Assembly: GCA_903881085.1 (NCBI GenBank)
Contig: CAIRSA010000127.1
Span: 1-64,000, forward strand
Reading direction: 5' to 3'
Length of the DNA: 64,000 nt
Origin: an uncultured Acidobacteriia bacterium
GTDB lineage: Bacteria > Acidobacteriota > Terriglobia > Bryobacterales > Bryobacteraceae
Shown: positions 16,707-25,398 of the stretch, piece by piece
Position numbering within the stretch: position 1 is the stretch's first letter
Layout of the letters: every line of letters starts with the position of its first letter
Notes under the pieces: model-generated
The model's input: only the letters and a program-made list of their open reading frames with translations
Told to the model about the DNA's origin: nothing
The model's database searches: none
Position numbers and translations under genes: made by a program

Positions 16707-17852
16707 ATGGCACAAACAGTAAAAGAGGATTGGGGACTATTCGGCACCATCGTAGCTATGGTGATGTTCGGCCTTGTCATGGTGTACAGCGCGTCATCCG
16801 TGTCGGCCGAAATCAAAATGAAGTCGACCTTCTATTATTTGTTCCGCCAGTTCGGCTGGGCGGTGTTCTCGCTCGCATTGTTGATGTTCATGAAGCAGTG
16901 CCATTACCTCAAGTTCAAGAACTCGTTGTGGGCGTTCGGGCCCATGGGCTTTGTGGTTATGTCGCTGGTAGCGGTTTATTTTCTCGATGCGAAGTCGCAT
17001 CGATGGATGCGGTTGGGCATCGGCTCCATTCAGCCATCGGAGTTCGCCAAGCCAGCCTTGATTCTGTTCCTCGCCTACTTCATTTCGCAGCGCATCGCCA
17101 AAATCAACGATCTGCGATACACGCTAACACCGGCCGCGGGTATCGCGGGCATTCTGTTCCTCATCGTAGGCGTTGCCGATTTCGGCACGGCGCTGGTGCT
17201 GCTTGTAACGGCCGCCGCCATGTTCTTGATCGCGGGCGTGCACATGCGTTTCTTCGCCATTGGCGGGACCGTCGCCGTGCTCTGCCTGATCGGCTTCATT
17301 CTCGCCAAGCCATATCGCATTAACCGCATTATCGGGCACTCTAAATTTGTCTCGGAATATATCGATGGATTGGAATCCGGCAACTGGTTTAAAGACTATT
17401 TGAAGAACTCCACAGCCACGGGTGATTCCGGTTATCAGGCGCGGCAATCGGTGATTGCAGTAGGCGCCGGGGGCGCGTTTGGGCGCGGACCGATGAACGG
17501 CATTCAGAAGCACAACTATCTACCCGAACCGCACACCGACTTCATTTTCGCAGTGATCGGCGAGGAGTTCGGTCTGTTGGGTACGACCGGTGTGCTCACC
17601 GGATTTTTTGTGCTGCTGTGGCGCGGCACACGCCTGGCGTGGTTTGCGCCAGATGACTATTCGCGGCTGCTTGCGCTGGGCGTAACCGTGTCGATTGTTT
17701 TTCAGGCGCTAATCAACCTCAGTGTCGTTTTGGATCTTGGCCCAACCAAGGGCATACCGTTGCCAATGATCAGTTACGGAGGTAGCTCGCTGCTCAGCAC
17801 CCTGCTGTCGCTTGGCCTGTTGTTGAGCGTGAGCGGGCAGACCGCGGAATGA
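16707..17852 (+). CDS. ftsW: FtsW, septal SEDS peptidoglycan polymerase
   Basis: A 381-residue SEDS protein with about ten membrane helices. Family hallmarks are the early MVYSASS, GSIQPSEFAKPALILFLAY, the large periplasmic loop, HTDFIFAVIGEEFGLLG and the C-terminal PMISYGGSSLL. FtsW polymerises glycan strands from lipid II and works as a pair with the transpeptidase FtsI at the septum. The stop overlaps the murG ATG (ATGA). Confidence 0.94.
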   Translation: MAQTVKEDWGLFGTIVAMVMFGLVMVYSASSVSAEIKMKSTFYYLFRQFGWAVFSLALLMFMKQCHYLKFKNSLWAFGPMGFVVMSLVAVYFLDAKSHRWMRLGIGSIQPSEFAKPALILFLAYFISQRIAKINDLRYTLTPAAGIAGILFLIVGVADFGTALVLLVTAAAMFLIAGVHMRFFAIGGTVAVLCLIGFILAKPYRINRIIGHSKFVSEYIDGLESGNWFKDYLKNSTATGDSGYQARQSVIAVGAGGAFGRGPMNGIQKHNYLPEPHTDFIFAVIGEEFGLLGTTGVLTGFFVLLWRGTRLAWFAPDDYSRLLALGVTVSIVFQALINLSVVLDLGPTKGIPLPMISYGGSSLLSTLLSLGLLLSVSGQTAE

Positions 17853-18940
17853 GTGCACGTTGCTTTGTGATGGCCGGAGGCGGCACCGGGGGGCATGTAA
17901 TTCCCGCGATCGCCGTCGCTCGCGAGTTGCGCAAACGCGGTCATGAGTCCCTGTTCATAGGGACTCACCACGGCATGGAGTCGCGCCTGGTGCCAACCGC
18001 GGGCTTTCCCATTGAATGGATCGAGATCGGCGGCTTCAACCGGGTGGGCCTCAAGCAGCGCCTGCGCACGATGGTGCAGCTACCAATCAGCGTTCTGCGT
18101 GCCGCCACATTGCTCAAACAACACAAAGCCGCTGCCGTCTTCAGCATGGGCGGCTACGTGGCCGGACCGGTGATGATCGCAGCTCGCTACCTGAAGATCC
18201 CCACGGTGCTGATGGAACCGAACGTAATTCCAGGCATGACCAACCGCCGCATGGCGAAATACGTCACACGGGCATTGTTGAGCTTTGAACAGGCGATGCA
18301 CTACTTCCCGGCCGGATGCGCTGAAATTACCGGCCTGCCGGTGCGCACTGAGTTTTTCGCCTTGCCGGAAAAGCCGCGCGAAGAAACACTCAACGTGCTC
18401 ATCACCGGAGGCAGCCGCGGCTCGCGGACGCTCAACCTTGCAGCGCAGGCGATGTGGCCAAAGCTGGCCGCCAGCAGACTCAATGTGCGGCTGATCCATC
18501 AATGCGGGTCGGAGATGATCGGCACGCTGAGCGTTGGATTTCAATCCACCGGGCTGAAGGGCGAGGTGCGCATTTTCATCGATGATATGCCCGCCGCCTT
18601 CGCAGCGGCCGACCTGGTGGTCTGCCGATCCGGCGCCGGGGCAGTCTCGGAACTCGCCGCGGCGGGCAAGCCCAGCATCCTGGTTCCCTTCCCTTTTGCC
18701 GCCGACGATCATCAGCTGAAAAACGCCGAAGCGATGCAGCATTCGGGCGCTGCGCGGCTGGTGAAGGACGCAGAGATGACAGGCGAACGGCTGTTCGCCG
18801 AGATCAAATCCATGGCGGAAAACCCTGCCGCATTGCACACCATGGGCAAGGCGGCGCGCTCACACGCCCACCCTGGAGCGGCCACGCGCGCGGCCGACAT
18901 ATTGCTGTCATTGGCTGGAGAGGGGCTGGCGAAGGGTTGA
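17849..18940 (+). CDS. murG: MurG, lipid II synthase (GlcNAc transferase)
   Basis: A 363-residue GT28 glycosyltransferase at the inner face of the membrane, adding GlcNAc to lipid I. Motifs: MAGGGTGGHVIPAIAVA at residues 7-23, GGYVAGPVMIAA, EPNVIPGMTNR, ITGGSRGSRTLN and CRSGAGAVSELAAAGKPSIL with the downstream DDHQLKNAE. Coupled to ftsW by a 4-bp overlap. Confidence 0.95.
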   Translation: MSARCFVMAGGGTGGHVIPAIAVARELRKRGHESLFIGTHHGMESRLVPTAGFPIEWIEIGGFNRVGLKQRLRTMVQLPISVLRAATLLKQHKAAAVFSMGGYVAGPVMIAARYLKIPTVLMEPNVIPGMTNRRMAKYVTRALLSFEQAMHYFPAGCAEITGLPVRTEFFALPEKPREETLNVLITGGSRGSRTLNLAAQAMWPKLAASRLNVRLIHQCGSEMIGTLSVGFQSTGLKGEVRIFIDDMPAAFAAADLVVCRSGAGAVSELAAAGKPSILVPFPFAADDHQLKNAEAMQHSGAARLVKDAEMTGERLFAEIKSMAENPAALHTMGKAARSHAHPGAATRAADILLSLAGEGLAKG

Positions 18941-18976
18941 CAACGAACAGCAAAGCCGAAACAATACGATAGAAAA

Positions 18977-20356
18977 ATGTTTTTTAAACCACAGCATCTG
19001 CATTTTACAGGCATCGGCGGCATCGGCATGAGCGGCATCGCGGAGGTGTTGCTCAATCTCGGCTATCAGATCAGCGGCTCCGATCTGAAACTTTCGCCAG
19101 TGACGGAACGGTTGCAGAAGCTGGGAGCGCGCGTCTATGAAGGTCACAACGCTGAGAACATCGGCGATGCAAAAGCGCTTGTTGTAACCTCCGCTCTTGA
19201 CAGTGCGAATCCCGAATTGATTCAAGCGCGGCGCCTTGGCATTCCGGTGATTCCCCGCGGCGAACTGCTGGCGGAGTTGATGAGATTGAAGTTCGGCATT
19301 GCCATTGCGGGAAGCCATGGCAAGACCTCCACCACGTCTATCACTGCCACGATTCTGAGCTACGCCAAACTCGACCCGACCGTAGTGGTAGGCGGCCGCG
19401 TTGGCACGTTGGGCGGCTCCAATGCGCGCTTGGGCAACGGCAACTTCCTGGTAGTGGAATCGGACGAAAGCGACGGCTCGTTTCTGAAACTGGCGCCCAT
19501 TGTGGCCGTCGTGACGAACATTGACCGCGAACATCTGGACCACTATAAAGGCATTGAAGAGATCCGCCAGGCATTTCTTGACTTCGTGAACAAAGTGCCG
19601 TTCTACGGGGCTGCCATCGTGTGCCTGGACGATGACAACATCCAGCAGATTCTGCCCGGCGTCAAGCGCCGCACCATTACGTACGGCTTCAGTTCACAAG
19701 CCGATTTAACGATCTTTGATTCCGATTGCGGGCACTTTTCCAGCAGTTTCAGCCTGCGCTTCAAGGGCAGTGACATCGGGCGATTTGAAATCAAGGTCCC
19801 AGGCGTGCACAATGTGTTGAACGCTGCCGCCTCGATCGCGGTGGCGCTGGAACTGGAGGTCGCGCACGACATCATCCGCGAAGGCCTCGCTCAGTATACT
19901 GGCGTCGACCGTCGCTTCCAACTGCGAGGCGAAGAGGGGGGAGTCACCGTTATCGATGATTACGGCCATCATCCCACCGAGATCCGCGCCACACTGGCTG
20001 CGGCGCGGCTGTGCAGGTTTCCGCGCATTCATGTCATTTTTCAACCGCACCGCTATACGCGCACATCGGCGCTGATGGACGAGTTCGCGCGCAGCTTCCA
20101 CGATGCGGCCACGGTGCATATCATGGACATTTACGCGGCCTCGGAAAAACCGATCGAAGGCGTCACCGCCGAAGCGTTGGTCAATCGCATCCGCGAATTC
20201 GGTCATCGCGGAGTGAGCTATTGCGGATCGATGGACAACGCCGTGAAGAGCGCGCTGGAGGCGGCCGTCAGCGGCGACGCGATCATTACGCTGGGCGCAG
20301 GCAGCGTGTGGCAGGCGGGCGACCGTATACTCGAAGCGTTGCGAGGGGGGAAATAA
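18977..20356 (+). CDS. murC: MurC, UDP-MurNAc:L-alanine ligase
   Basis: A 459-residue Mur ligase adding L-Ala, the first stem residue. The N-terminal loop [14 protein letters not shown] binds UDP-MurNAc; the ATP loop is [34 protein letters not shown] and [10 protein letters not shown] are further MurC signatures. A 36-bp gap separates it from murG, and ftsQ begins directly at its stop. In many bacteria murB and ddl sit here; both are absent. Confidence 0.94.
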   Translation: MFFKPQHLHFTGIGGIGMSGIAEVLLNLGYQISGSDLKLSPVTERLQKLGARVYEGHNAENIGDAKALVVTSALDSANPELIQARRLGIPVIPRGELLAELMRLKFGIAIAGSHGKTSTTSITATILSYAKLDPTVVVGGRVGTLGGSNARLGNGNFLVVESDESDGSFLKLAPIVAVVTNIDREHLDHYKGIEEIRQAFLDFVNKVPFYGAAIVCLDDDNIQQILPGVKRRTITYGFSSQADLTIFDSDCGHFSSSFSLRFKGSDIGRFEIKVPGVHNVLNAAASIAVALELEVAHDIIREGLAQYTGVDRRFQLRGEEGGVTVIDDYGHHPTEIRATLAAARLCRFPRIHVIFQPHRYTRTSALMDEFARSFHDAATVHIMDIYAASEKPIEGVTAEALVNRIREFGHRGVSYCGSMDNAVKSALEAAVSGDAIITLGAGSVWQAGDRILEALRGGK

Positions 20357-21196
20357 ATGGCGCGCAAGCAATCCGCTGAAATCGAAACAGAACCGAAGCA
20401 GCCGCGCCGCGGCGGATGGCGCTGGTGGCTGTTCAGCCTGGCCGTGTGCTTTTTGGTGGCGAGCGGAATGTTCGCATTCAGCCGCACGGAACGGCTGTTG
20501 ATGCGCGATGCGCGCTTTCTTTTTCAGGGACCGCAGGATCCGGGCGAAGAGAGCAAGAACCTTATTATCGAAGGCGCGGGCCACGTTTCGCGGCAGGATG
20601 TCATCCATGTTTTTGAGAAAGATTTCGGCCGCAGCCTGTATGAAGTTCCAGTGGCTGAGCGCCGCCGCCTGCTGCTCGCGGTAAACTGGGTGAAACAGGC
20701 AACGGTGCTGCGTGTGTGGCCGAACCAGATCCGTGTCAAGATCGAGGAGCGTGCCCCCGTCGCCTTCGTGCAGGTCGAAGGCGAAAACGGAGTCAGCCAT
20801 GCGGCCATGATTGACGCCGATGGCGTGATTGTCGAGCAGCAAAATGCCAAGGAATATAAGCTGCCTGTTCTAATGGGTGTTCGCCTGTCGCATACCAGCG
20901 ACGAGCGGAAACGCCGCGTGCGGCGTATGATAAAACTGATCGATGAGATGGGAACGGAGATGGCGAAGATATCGGAAGTCGACGCCACCGACGCGGAGAA
21001 CTTGAAAGTGACTCAACAATTCGAGGGCCGGGCTGTCATACTTATTCTTGGCAATCGTGGTTTCCGTACGCGCTTCGATAATTTCCGAGACAATTATCCG
21101 GAGATCCACAAGCGCATGCCCGATGCCACGACTTTCGATTTGCGTCTGGAGGACCGGATTACGGTGATTCCCCGGGAAGGACATCATGGCGAATAA
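20357..21196 (+). CDS. ftsQ: FtsQ/DivIB division protein with POTRA domain
   Basis: A 279-residue bitopic protein: basic cytoplasmic N-terminus, one membrane helix (WWLFSLAVCFLVASGMFAF, about residues 24-42), then a POTRA domain beginning ILIIEGAGHVSR-like and a beta domain containing VLRVWPNQIRVKIEERAPVA, which is the FtsQ hallmark. It binds FtsL and FtsB and regulates FtsWI. ATG abuts the murC stop with no spacer; its end overlaps the ftsA start by 11 bp. Confidence 0.9.
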   Translation: MARKQSAEIETEPKQPRRGGWRWWLFSLAVCFLVASGMFAFSRTERLLMRDARFLFQGPQDPGEESKNLIIEGAGHVSRQDVIHVFEKDFGRSLYEVPVAERRRLLLAVNWVKQATVLRVWPNQIRVKIEERAPVAFVQVEGENGVSHAAMIDADGVIVEQQNAKEYKLPVLMGVRLSHTSDERKRRVRRMIKLIDEMGTEMAKISEVDATDAENLKVTQQFEGRAVILILGNRGFRTRFDNFRDNYPEIHKRMPDATTFDLRLEDRITVIPREGHHGE

Positions 21197-22388
21197 GCCG
21201 CGGCTCGCCGCCGGCCTGGACGCGGGAAGTGCCCGTACACGATGCGTGATCTGCGTCGTGGAAGAGGGACGCATCCGTTTTCTAGGCGCCGGCGAAGTCG
21301 AGTCGCGCGGTTGGGTCAAGGGCAGAATTGCCGACCCGGCTGCCATGTCGGAAAGCGTCCGCATCGCCACGCGCGAGGCGGAACGCAATGCCCAGACGGC
21401 AGTGGAAGGCGTGGTTGCGGGCCTCGGCGGAATCGCAGTCAGCGGCACGAATTCGCACGGCGTGTATGAGTTTGGCCACCCGCGCGAAATCGTGGAACAG
21501 GATATGGGCTACGCGGTGGAGCGGGCGTGCCGAGTGAGACTGGAAGATGACCGCGTTCTGCTGCAGGTTTTCCCTCAGGACTTCACGGTAGATGGCCGCT
21601 CTGGCTTCCACAACCCCAAGGGCACTCGCTGCTCGCGCCTGGAAGCAAACGTTCACGTTGTCACCACATCGGCCGCCGATCATCAGAGCCTGGTCGGCGC
21701 GGTGCACAAGGCCCATCTGGGCGTGGAAGAGACCGTCTTTGAAGCCATGGCCGCGGCTTATGCGGCTGTGCTCCCGGACGAACGCAATCGCGGAGTCGTG
21801 CTGATCGACATCGGCATGCAGTCCACCGACATAGTGATTTACGATGGAGACGCGCTGGTGCAGGCGGCCAGCTATCCCATCAGTGCGGATCACTTCACGA
21901 AAGACGTTGCCATTGGCCTGACCACTTCCTACGAAGATGCGGAAAAGTTGAAGCAGGAATACGGCTGCGCCATCCTCGGCCTGACTGCCGACAACACGTT
22001 GATAGAAGTCCCATCCGCCGAAGGCCGGCCCGCGCGCGAAACCACGCGCAGACAACTTAACGAAATTCTCGAAGCACGCGCCGAAGAGCTGTTCTACTAT
22101 GTGAAACAGGAAGTGACAGCGGCGGGCATGGAGCAGTCGTTGCTGGAAGGCGTCGTACTGTGCGGCGGCGGGGCGCTGCTGCCGGGAATGTGCGATATGG
22201 CCGAGCGGGTACTCAACTGCCAGGCGCGCAACGGTCTCGCCGTAGGCATGCTGGACTGGCCCGACTCGCTGGACAATCCCGCATGGACCACCGTAGCCGG
22301 GCTGGCCATGTATTCGGCGCGACTGAAAGAACGCCGCGATGTGAAACGAAAAGCCCCTGGATTTATGAGCCTCGTGCTGCGGTCGTAG
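21186..22388 (+). CDS. ftsA: FtsA, actin-like divisome protein
   Basis: A 400-residue actin-fold ATPase that tethers FtsZ to the membrane. Visible: [20 protein letters not shown] (phosphate-1), the SHU/1C region with [30 protein letters not shown] (phosphate-2), [14 protein letters not shown] (adenosine motif) and a C-terminal amphipathic tail, [14 protein letters not shown]. The gene starts within the end of ftsQ and lies 28 bp before ftsZ. Confidence 0.93.
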   Translation: MANKPRLAAGLDAGSARTRCVICVVEEGRIRFLGAGEVESRGWVKGRIADPAAMSESVRIATREAERNAQTAVEGVVAGLGGIAVSGTNSHGVYEFGHPREIVEQDMGYAVERACRVRLEDDRVLLQVFPQDFTVDGRSGFHNPKGTRCSRLEANVHVVTTSAADHQSLVGAVHKAHLGVEETVFEAMAAAYAAVLPDERNRGVVLIDIGMQSTDIVIYDGDALVQAASYPISADHFTKDVAIGLTTSYEDAEKLKQEYGCAILGLTADNTLIEVPSAEGRPARETTRRQLNEILEARAEELFYYVKQEVTAAGMEQSLLEGVVLCGGGALLPGMCDMAERVLNCQARNGLAVGMLDWPDSLDNPAWTTVAGLAMYSARLKERRDVKRKAPGFMSLVLRS

Positions 22389-22416
22389 ACTGGTTGAATC
22401 GCCCGGAAAGGAATCG

Positions 22417-23760
22417 ATGATGGATGCGCTGAAGTTCGAAATCGAGGAAGAAATCCTCGCCGGAACCAAGATCAAAGTGATCGGCGTTGGAGGCGGCGGC
22501 AGCAATGCGGTCGAACGCATGATGGACGCGGGACTCACGGGAGTGGAGTTCCACATCATGAACACCGATATGCAGGCCCTGCAATCGTCCACGGTCCCCA
22601 ATAAACTCGCCATCGGATCAAAGATCACCAACGGACTTGGCGCAGGCTCCGACCCGGCGGTGGGCCGCCAGGCCGCCCTGGACGACACCGAAAAAATCAT
22701 CGAAGTGCTGGAAGGCGCGGACATGGTGTTCGTCACCACAGGCTTGGGCGGAGGCACCGGCACCGGCGCTGCCCCGGTGGTGGCGGCGCTGGCCAAGGAA
22801 TTGAACGCCCTCACCGTCGCCGTGGTCACCAAGCCCTTCAGCTTTGAAGGCCCGCGCCGCATGAAGCAGGCCGACCGCGGCCTGGCAGATCTGGCTTCCA
22901 CGGTGGACACGGTTATCTCCATCCCCAACGACCGCTTGCTTGGGCTCGTTCCGCGCGGCACAGGGTTGTCGCAAGCGTTTTCCATCGCCAACGATGTGCT
23001 GCGCCAGGCCGTGCAGGGCATCTCGGACATCATCACCACGCCAGGCATCATCAACCGCGACTTCTCAGACATCCGTTCCATCATGCTGGGCATGGGCTAT
23101 GCCATGATGGGGACCGCCTCGGCCAAGGGTGAAAATGCGGCAATTGAAGCGGCCAAACTCGCTATTAGCAGTCCCCTGCTGGAAGAGGGCGGCGTACGCG
23201 GCTCCAAGGGGATTCTGATCAACATCAGCGGATCCAGCCAACTCGGCATCCACGATGTGAACGAAGCGTGCACGCTGATTCGCGCGGCGGCCGACTACGA
23301 CGACGTGCAGATCAACTTCGGAGTCGTGCTGAACGAAGCGATGGGCGACGAAGTGAAGATCACTGTGATCGCCACGGGCTTTGAACGCGAAGGACTTCCG
23401 GAAATCACACGCAAGATGGAAGTGCGCGACATTCCGATCGACGCCAAGACATTTACCGCGGCCATTTCCGGGCCGCGGCCGTCGTCCATCGTCATTCCTT
23501 CGATGGCCGACGAAATGGTGTTCCGCCCCGCTCACCACGAAGCGCCTCCGCCTCCTGTACACGCGGAGCATGCCTTCGAAGAAGTGATCGACGTGGTGCC
23601 AGAGCCGGAGCCTGAGCCGGTGCAGGCAGCGATAGCTGTTCCGCCGGAGCCGGAACCTCCTCCGCCCCCTCCGCCTCCAGCCGCCCCACCTGCACAGCCA
23701 GTGGACGATCTGGATACACCGGCGTTTCTGCGCCGCGAACGCCGCCTGTTCCGCAGCTAA
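22417..23760 (+). CDS. ftsZ: FtsZ, tubulin-like division GTPase
   Basis: A 447-residue FtsZ that builds the Z ring. GTP-binding features: [17 protein letters not shown], the tubulin signature [13 protein letters not shown], and the T7 loop region [12 protein letters not shown]. After the globular domain (about residue 320) is a long Pro/Glu-rich linker with runs of PEPEPEP and PPPPPPP, then a conserved-type tail peptide [16 protein letters not shown] that should bind FtsA and other partners. It starts at ATG 22417 (a second ATG follows at once) and ends 3 bp before the ROK kinase. Confidence 0.97.
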   Translation: MMDALKFEIEEEILAGTKIKVIGVGGGGSNAVERMMDAGLTGVEFHIMNTDMQALQSSTVPNKLAIGSKITNGLGAGSDPAVGRQAALDDTEKIIEVLEGADMVFVTTGLGGGTGTGAAPVVAALAKELNALTVAVVTKPFSFEGPRRMKQADRGLADLASTVDTVISIPNDRLLGLVPRGTGLSQAFSIANDVLRQAVQGISDIITTPGIINRDFSDIRSIMLGMGYAMMGTASAKGENAAIEAAKLAISSPLLEEGGVRGSKGILINISGSSQLGIHDVNEACTLIRAAADYDDVQINFGVVLNEAMGDEVKITVIATGFEREGLPEITRKMEVRDIPIDAKTFTAAISGPRPSSIVIPSMADEMVFRPAHHEAPPPPVHAEHAFEEVIDVVPEPEPEPVQAAIAVPPEPEPPPPPPPPAAPPAQPVDDLDTPAFLRRERRLFRS

Positions 23761-23763
23761 CCG

Positions 23764-24663
23764 ATGAAACCTGCGCTCGCCATTGACATCGGCGGCACCC
23801 GCGTAAAGAGCGGCCTGGTCTCCGCCGCGGGTGAAGTCATTTCGCAGACTGCGGAGCCGACGCCCGCGTCCCTGCCCGCCCTGCGCGCATGGCTGAAGCA
23901 GGTTTCGCACGCGTCGGGCGAGATTGCTGGGATCGGAATCGGATGCAAGGGCATCATCAACCCCGCGTCGACGCTGATAGAAAGCCTGCCTGGAACGCTC
24001 CACTATTTGGAAGGGCAGAAGCTTGCCTCGATGCTGCCTGCGGCGATCGACGTTCAGGCCGATAACGACGCCCGCGTCGCCATGGCGGGGGAGTTGCTTT
24101 GGGGCGCGGCGCGCGGTCGCAAAAATGCCCTGATGCTGACGCTGGGCACGGGGGTTGGCGGCGCCGTGCTGGCCGAAGGAAAACTGCTGCGCGGGGCAAC
24201 TGGCATCGCCGGCCACGTTGGTCATCTGACCGTGGACGCGGATGGCCCGCCGTGCATCTGCGGGAATCGGGGCTGCCTTGAGACCTACTTTTCCGCGCCT
24301 GCCATTGAAGCCTCTGCGAACGCATCCGTGAAGCGCGGAGTGGCGACGGCATTGCAAGCGAATGCGACGTGTGAGCAGATCTTCGCTGCGGCAGCGGCGG
24401 GCGACATGGTGGCAAAGTTGGTTGTCTCGGAAGCGATACGGAAACTTGGCGGCGCCATCGCGGGGTTGATTCATCTGCTGGACCCGGAGGTGATTATTCT
24501 GGGTGGACAGATTGCTGAGGCCGGTGCGCAGTTGCTGAAGCCGTTACGGGCGGAGTTTGGTTGGCGAACGAAGACGTTGCTAAGACGGACGGTTCCTGTG
24601 CTGTTGCCGAAGGTGACTTCGAGTTTGGCTGGGGCCGCGGCTTTGGTGTTTGGTCCGCGGTAA
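23764..24663 (+). CDS. ROK-family sugar kinase (glucokinase-like)
   Basis: A 299-residue ROK protein. The ATP site reads IDIGGTRVKSG, the substrate/catalytic segment QADNDARVAMAGE supplies the catalytic Asp, and the zinc motif is CICGNRGCLE (CxCGxxGCxE). No DNA-binding domain is present, so it is an enzyme and not a ROK repressor. Likely substrates are glucose or N-acetyl-hexosamines; the specificity cannot be read from sequence. Its 3-bp distance from ftsZ means it is probably transcribed with the division operon, which is unusual and could link sugar or wall recycling to division. Confidence 0.88.
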   Translation: MKPALAIDIGGTRVKSGLVSAAGEVISQTAEPTPASLPALRAWLKQVSHASGEIAGIGIGCKGIINPASTLIESLPGTLHYLEGQKLASMLPAAIDVQADNDARVAMAGELLWGAARGRKNALMLTLGTGVGGAVLAEGKLLRGATGIAGHVGHLTVDADGPPCICGNRGCLETYFSAPAIEASANASVKRGVATALQANATCEQIFAAAAAGDMVAKLVVSEAIRKLGGAIAGLIHLLDPEVIILGGQIAEAGAQLLKPLRAEFGWRTKTLLRRTVPVLLPKVTSSLAGAAALVFGPR

Positions 24664-24712
24664 TTTGACAAGTTAGAATTCAGATTCTGCCGGTGCTGAG
24701 GATCGCGTGGGA

Positions 24713-24738
24713 CTTGGTGGGGCAGGCGGTTTCGCCTG
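24713..24738 (+). repeat. REP copy A, directly downstream of the RAYT gene
   Basis: The 26-bp unit cttggtggggcaggcggttt plus cgcctg is an internal palindrome (caggcg...cgcctg) with a GTGGGG tag, the layout of REP elements. It ends one base before the RAYT stop codon and is an exact reverse complement of copy B at 25313-25338. Confidence 0.85.
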
Positions 24739-25302
24739 TCAGCCTGCGCTGGACCATGGCCACAACTCCGGCGATGAAACAAAACCAGCCGTGACGGGGT
24801 TCGCTTCGATGTACGCAGCGATACGTCCAATTGGCGACCTCCCGGAGTTTGCACTGCGATCATAACTTCGAACGTAGTGATCGTAGGATTCGTCCTGCCA
24901 GAACGGTTGCCCGGTGCGGCCAAGAATACAGTTTGCCCTTCTAGCAGTCGATCCGTTTACCCATCTCATGATGACTGGGACAGGCACCAATGGAAGGATT
25001 AGCAAATGGACATGATTCGGCATTACCACCCAGGCGTGAAGCTCACAGAATTTTCGTTCGGTTGTGCCCTCCATGATGGTGTTGGCTACTAAACTGGCAA
25101 TGGCAGGCTCACTCAGTCAGTGCGGTCCAAATGCACGCAGGTCCAGGAGCCGGTCCTGGGCAACGAAAGCGTGTCCACGAGTTGGATAAGTATCATCGAC
25201 CTCGTTTGAATGAGTAGGCCATGATCCCCACAAACCCCACGTAAGAAACAAAGAGGAACCCTCAGGGTGGAAATGAGGTAATCTTCTTTGATATTCAGGC
25301 AT
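24739..25302 (-). pseudogene. REP-associated tyrosine transposase (RAYT) with one in-frame stop
   Basis: An IS200-like (Y1/HUH) transposase of the REP-associated class, 188 codons. From ATG 25302 the frame reads RRLPHFHPEGSSLFLTW, then AQDRLLDLRAFGPH, then a TGA at 25117-25119, then continues in the same frame with ELHAWVVMPNHVHLLILP (HUH residues His-Val-His) and FWQDESYDHYVR (catalytic Tyr region) to a proper stop. The TGA stands where relatives usually have Trp, so one base change explains it. RAYTs move or maintain REP sequences; the gene is bracketed by two inverted REP copies. It is probably inactive unless the stop is read through or two parts assemble. Confidence 0.85.
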
Positions 25303-25312
25303 TGGGCTTTGG

Positions 25313-25338
25313 CAGGCGAAACCGCCTGCCCCACCAAG
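25313..25338 (-). repeat. REP copy B, directly upstream of the RAYT gene
   Basis: Reverse-strand copy of the same 26-bp REP unit as copy A, identical over its full length, ending 10 bp before the RAYT ATG. The A-RAYT-B arrangement is the classic self-associated REP/RAYT unit. Confidence 0.85.
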
Positions 25339-25398
25339 TATGGTGTCTTTTCGAGCTCAAAATTCTCGCCCAAACTAAAGAAATTTCCAGCGCCGCTT

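Noticed and set aside
21282-23093. 603-residue minus-strand open frame across ftsA and ftsZ
   Set aside because: It lies opposite two certain genes, reads as low-complexity Ser/Arg/His-rich sequence and shows no domain; it is a shadow of GC-rich codon use. The same applies to 12508-13776, 19706-20842, 23065-24474 and 34225-35463 on the minus strand.
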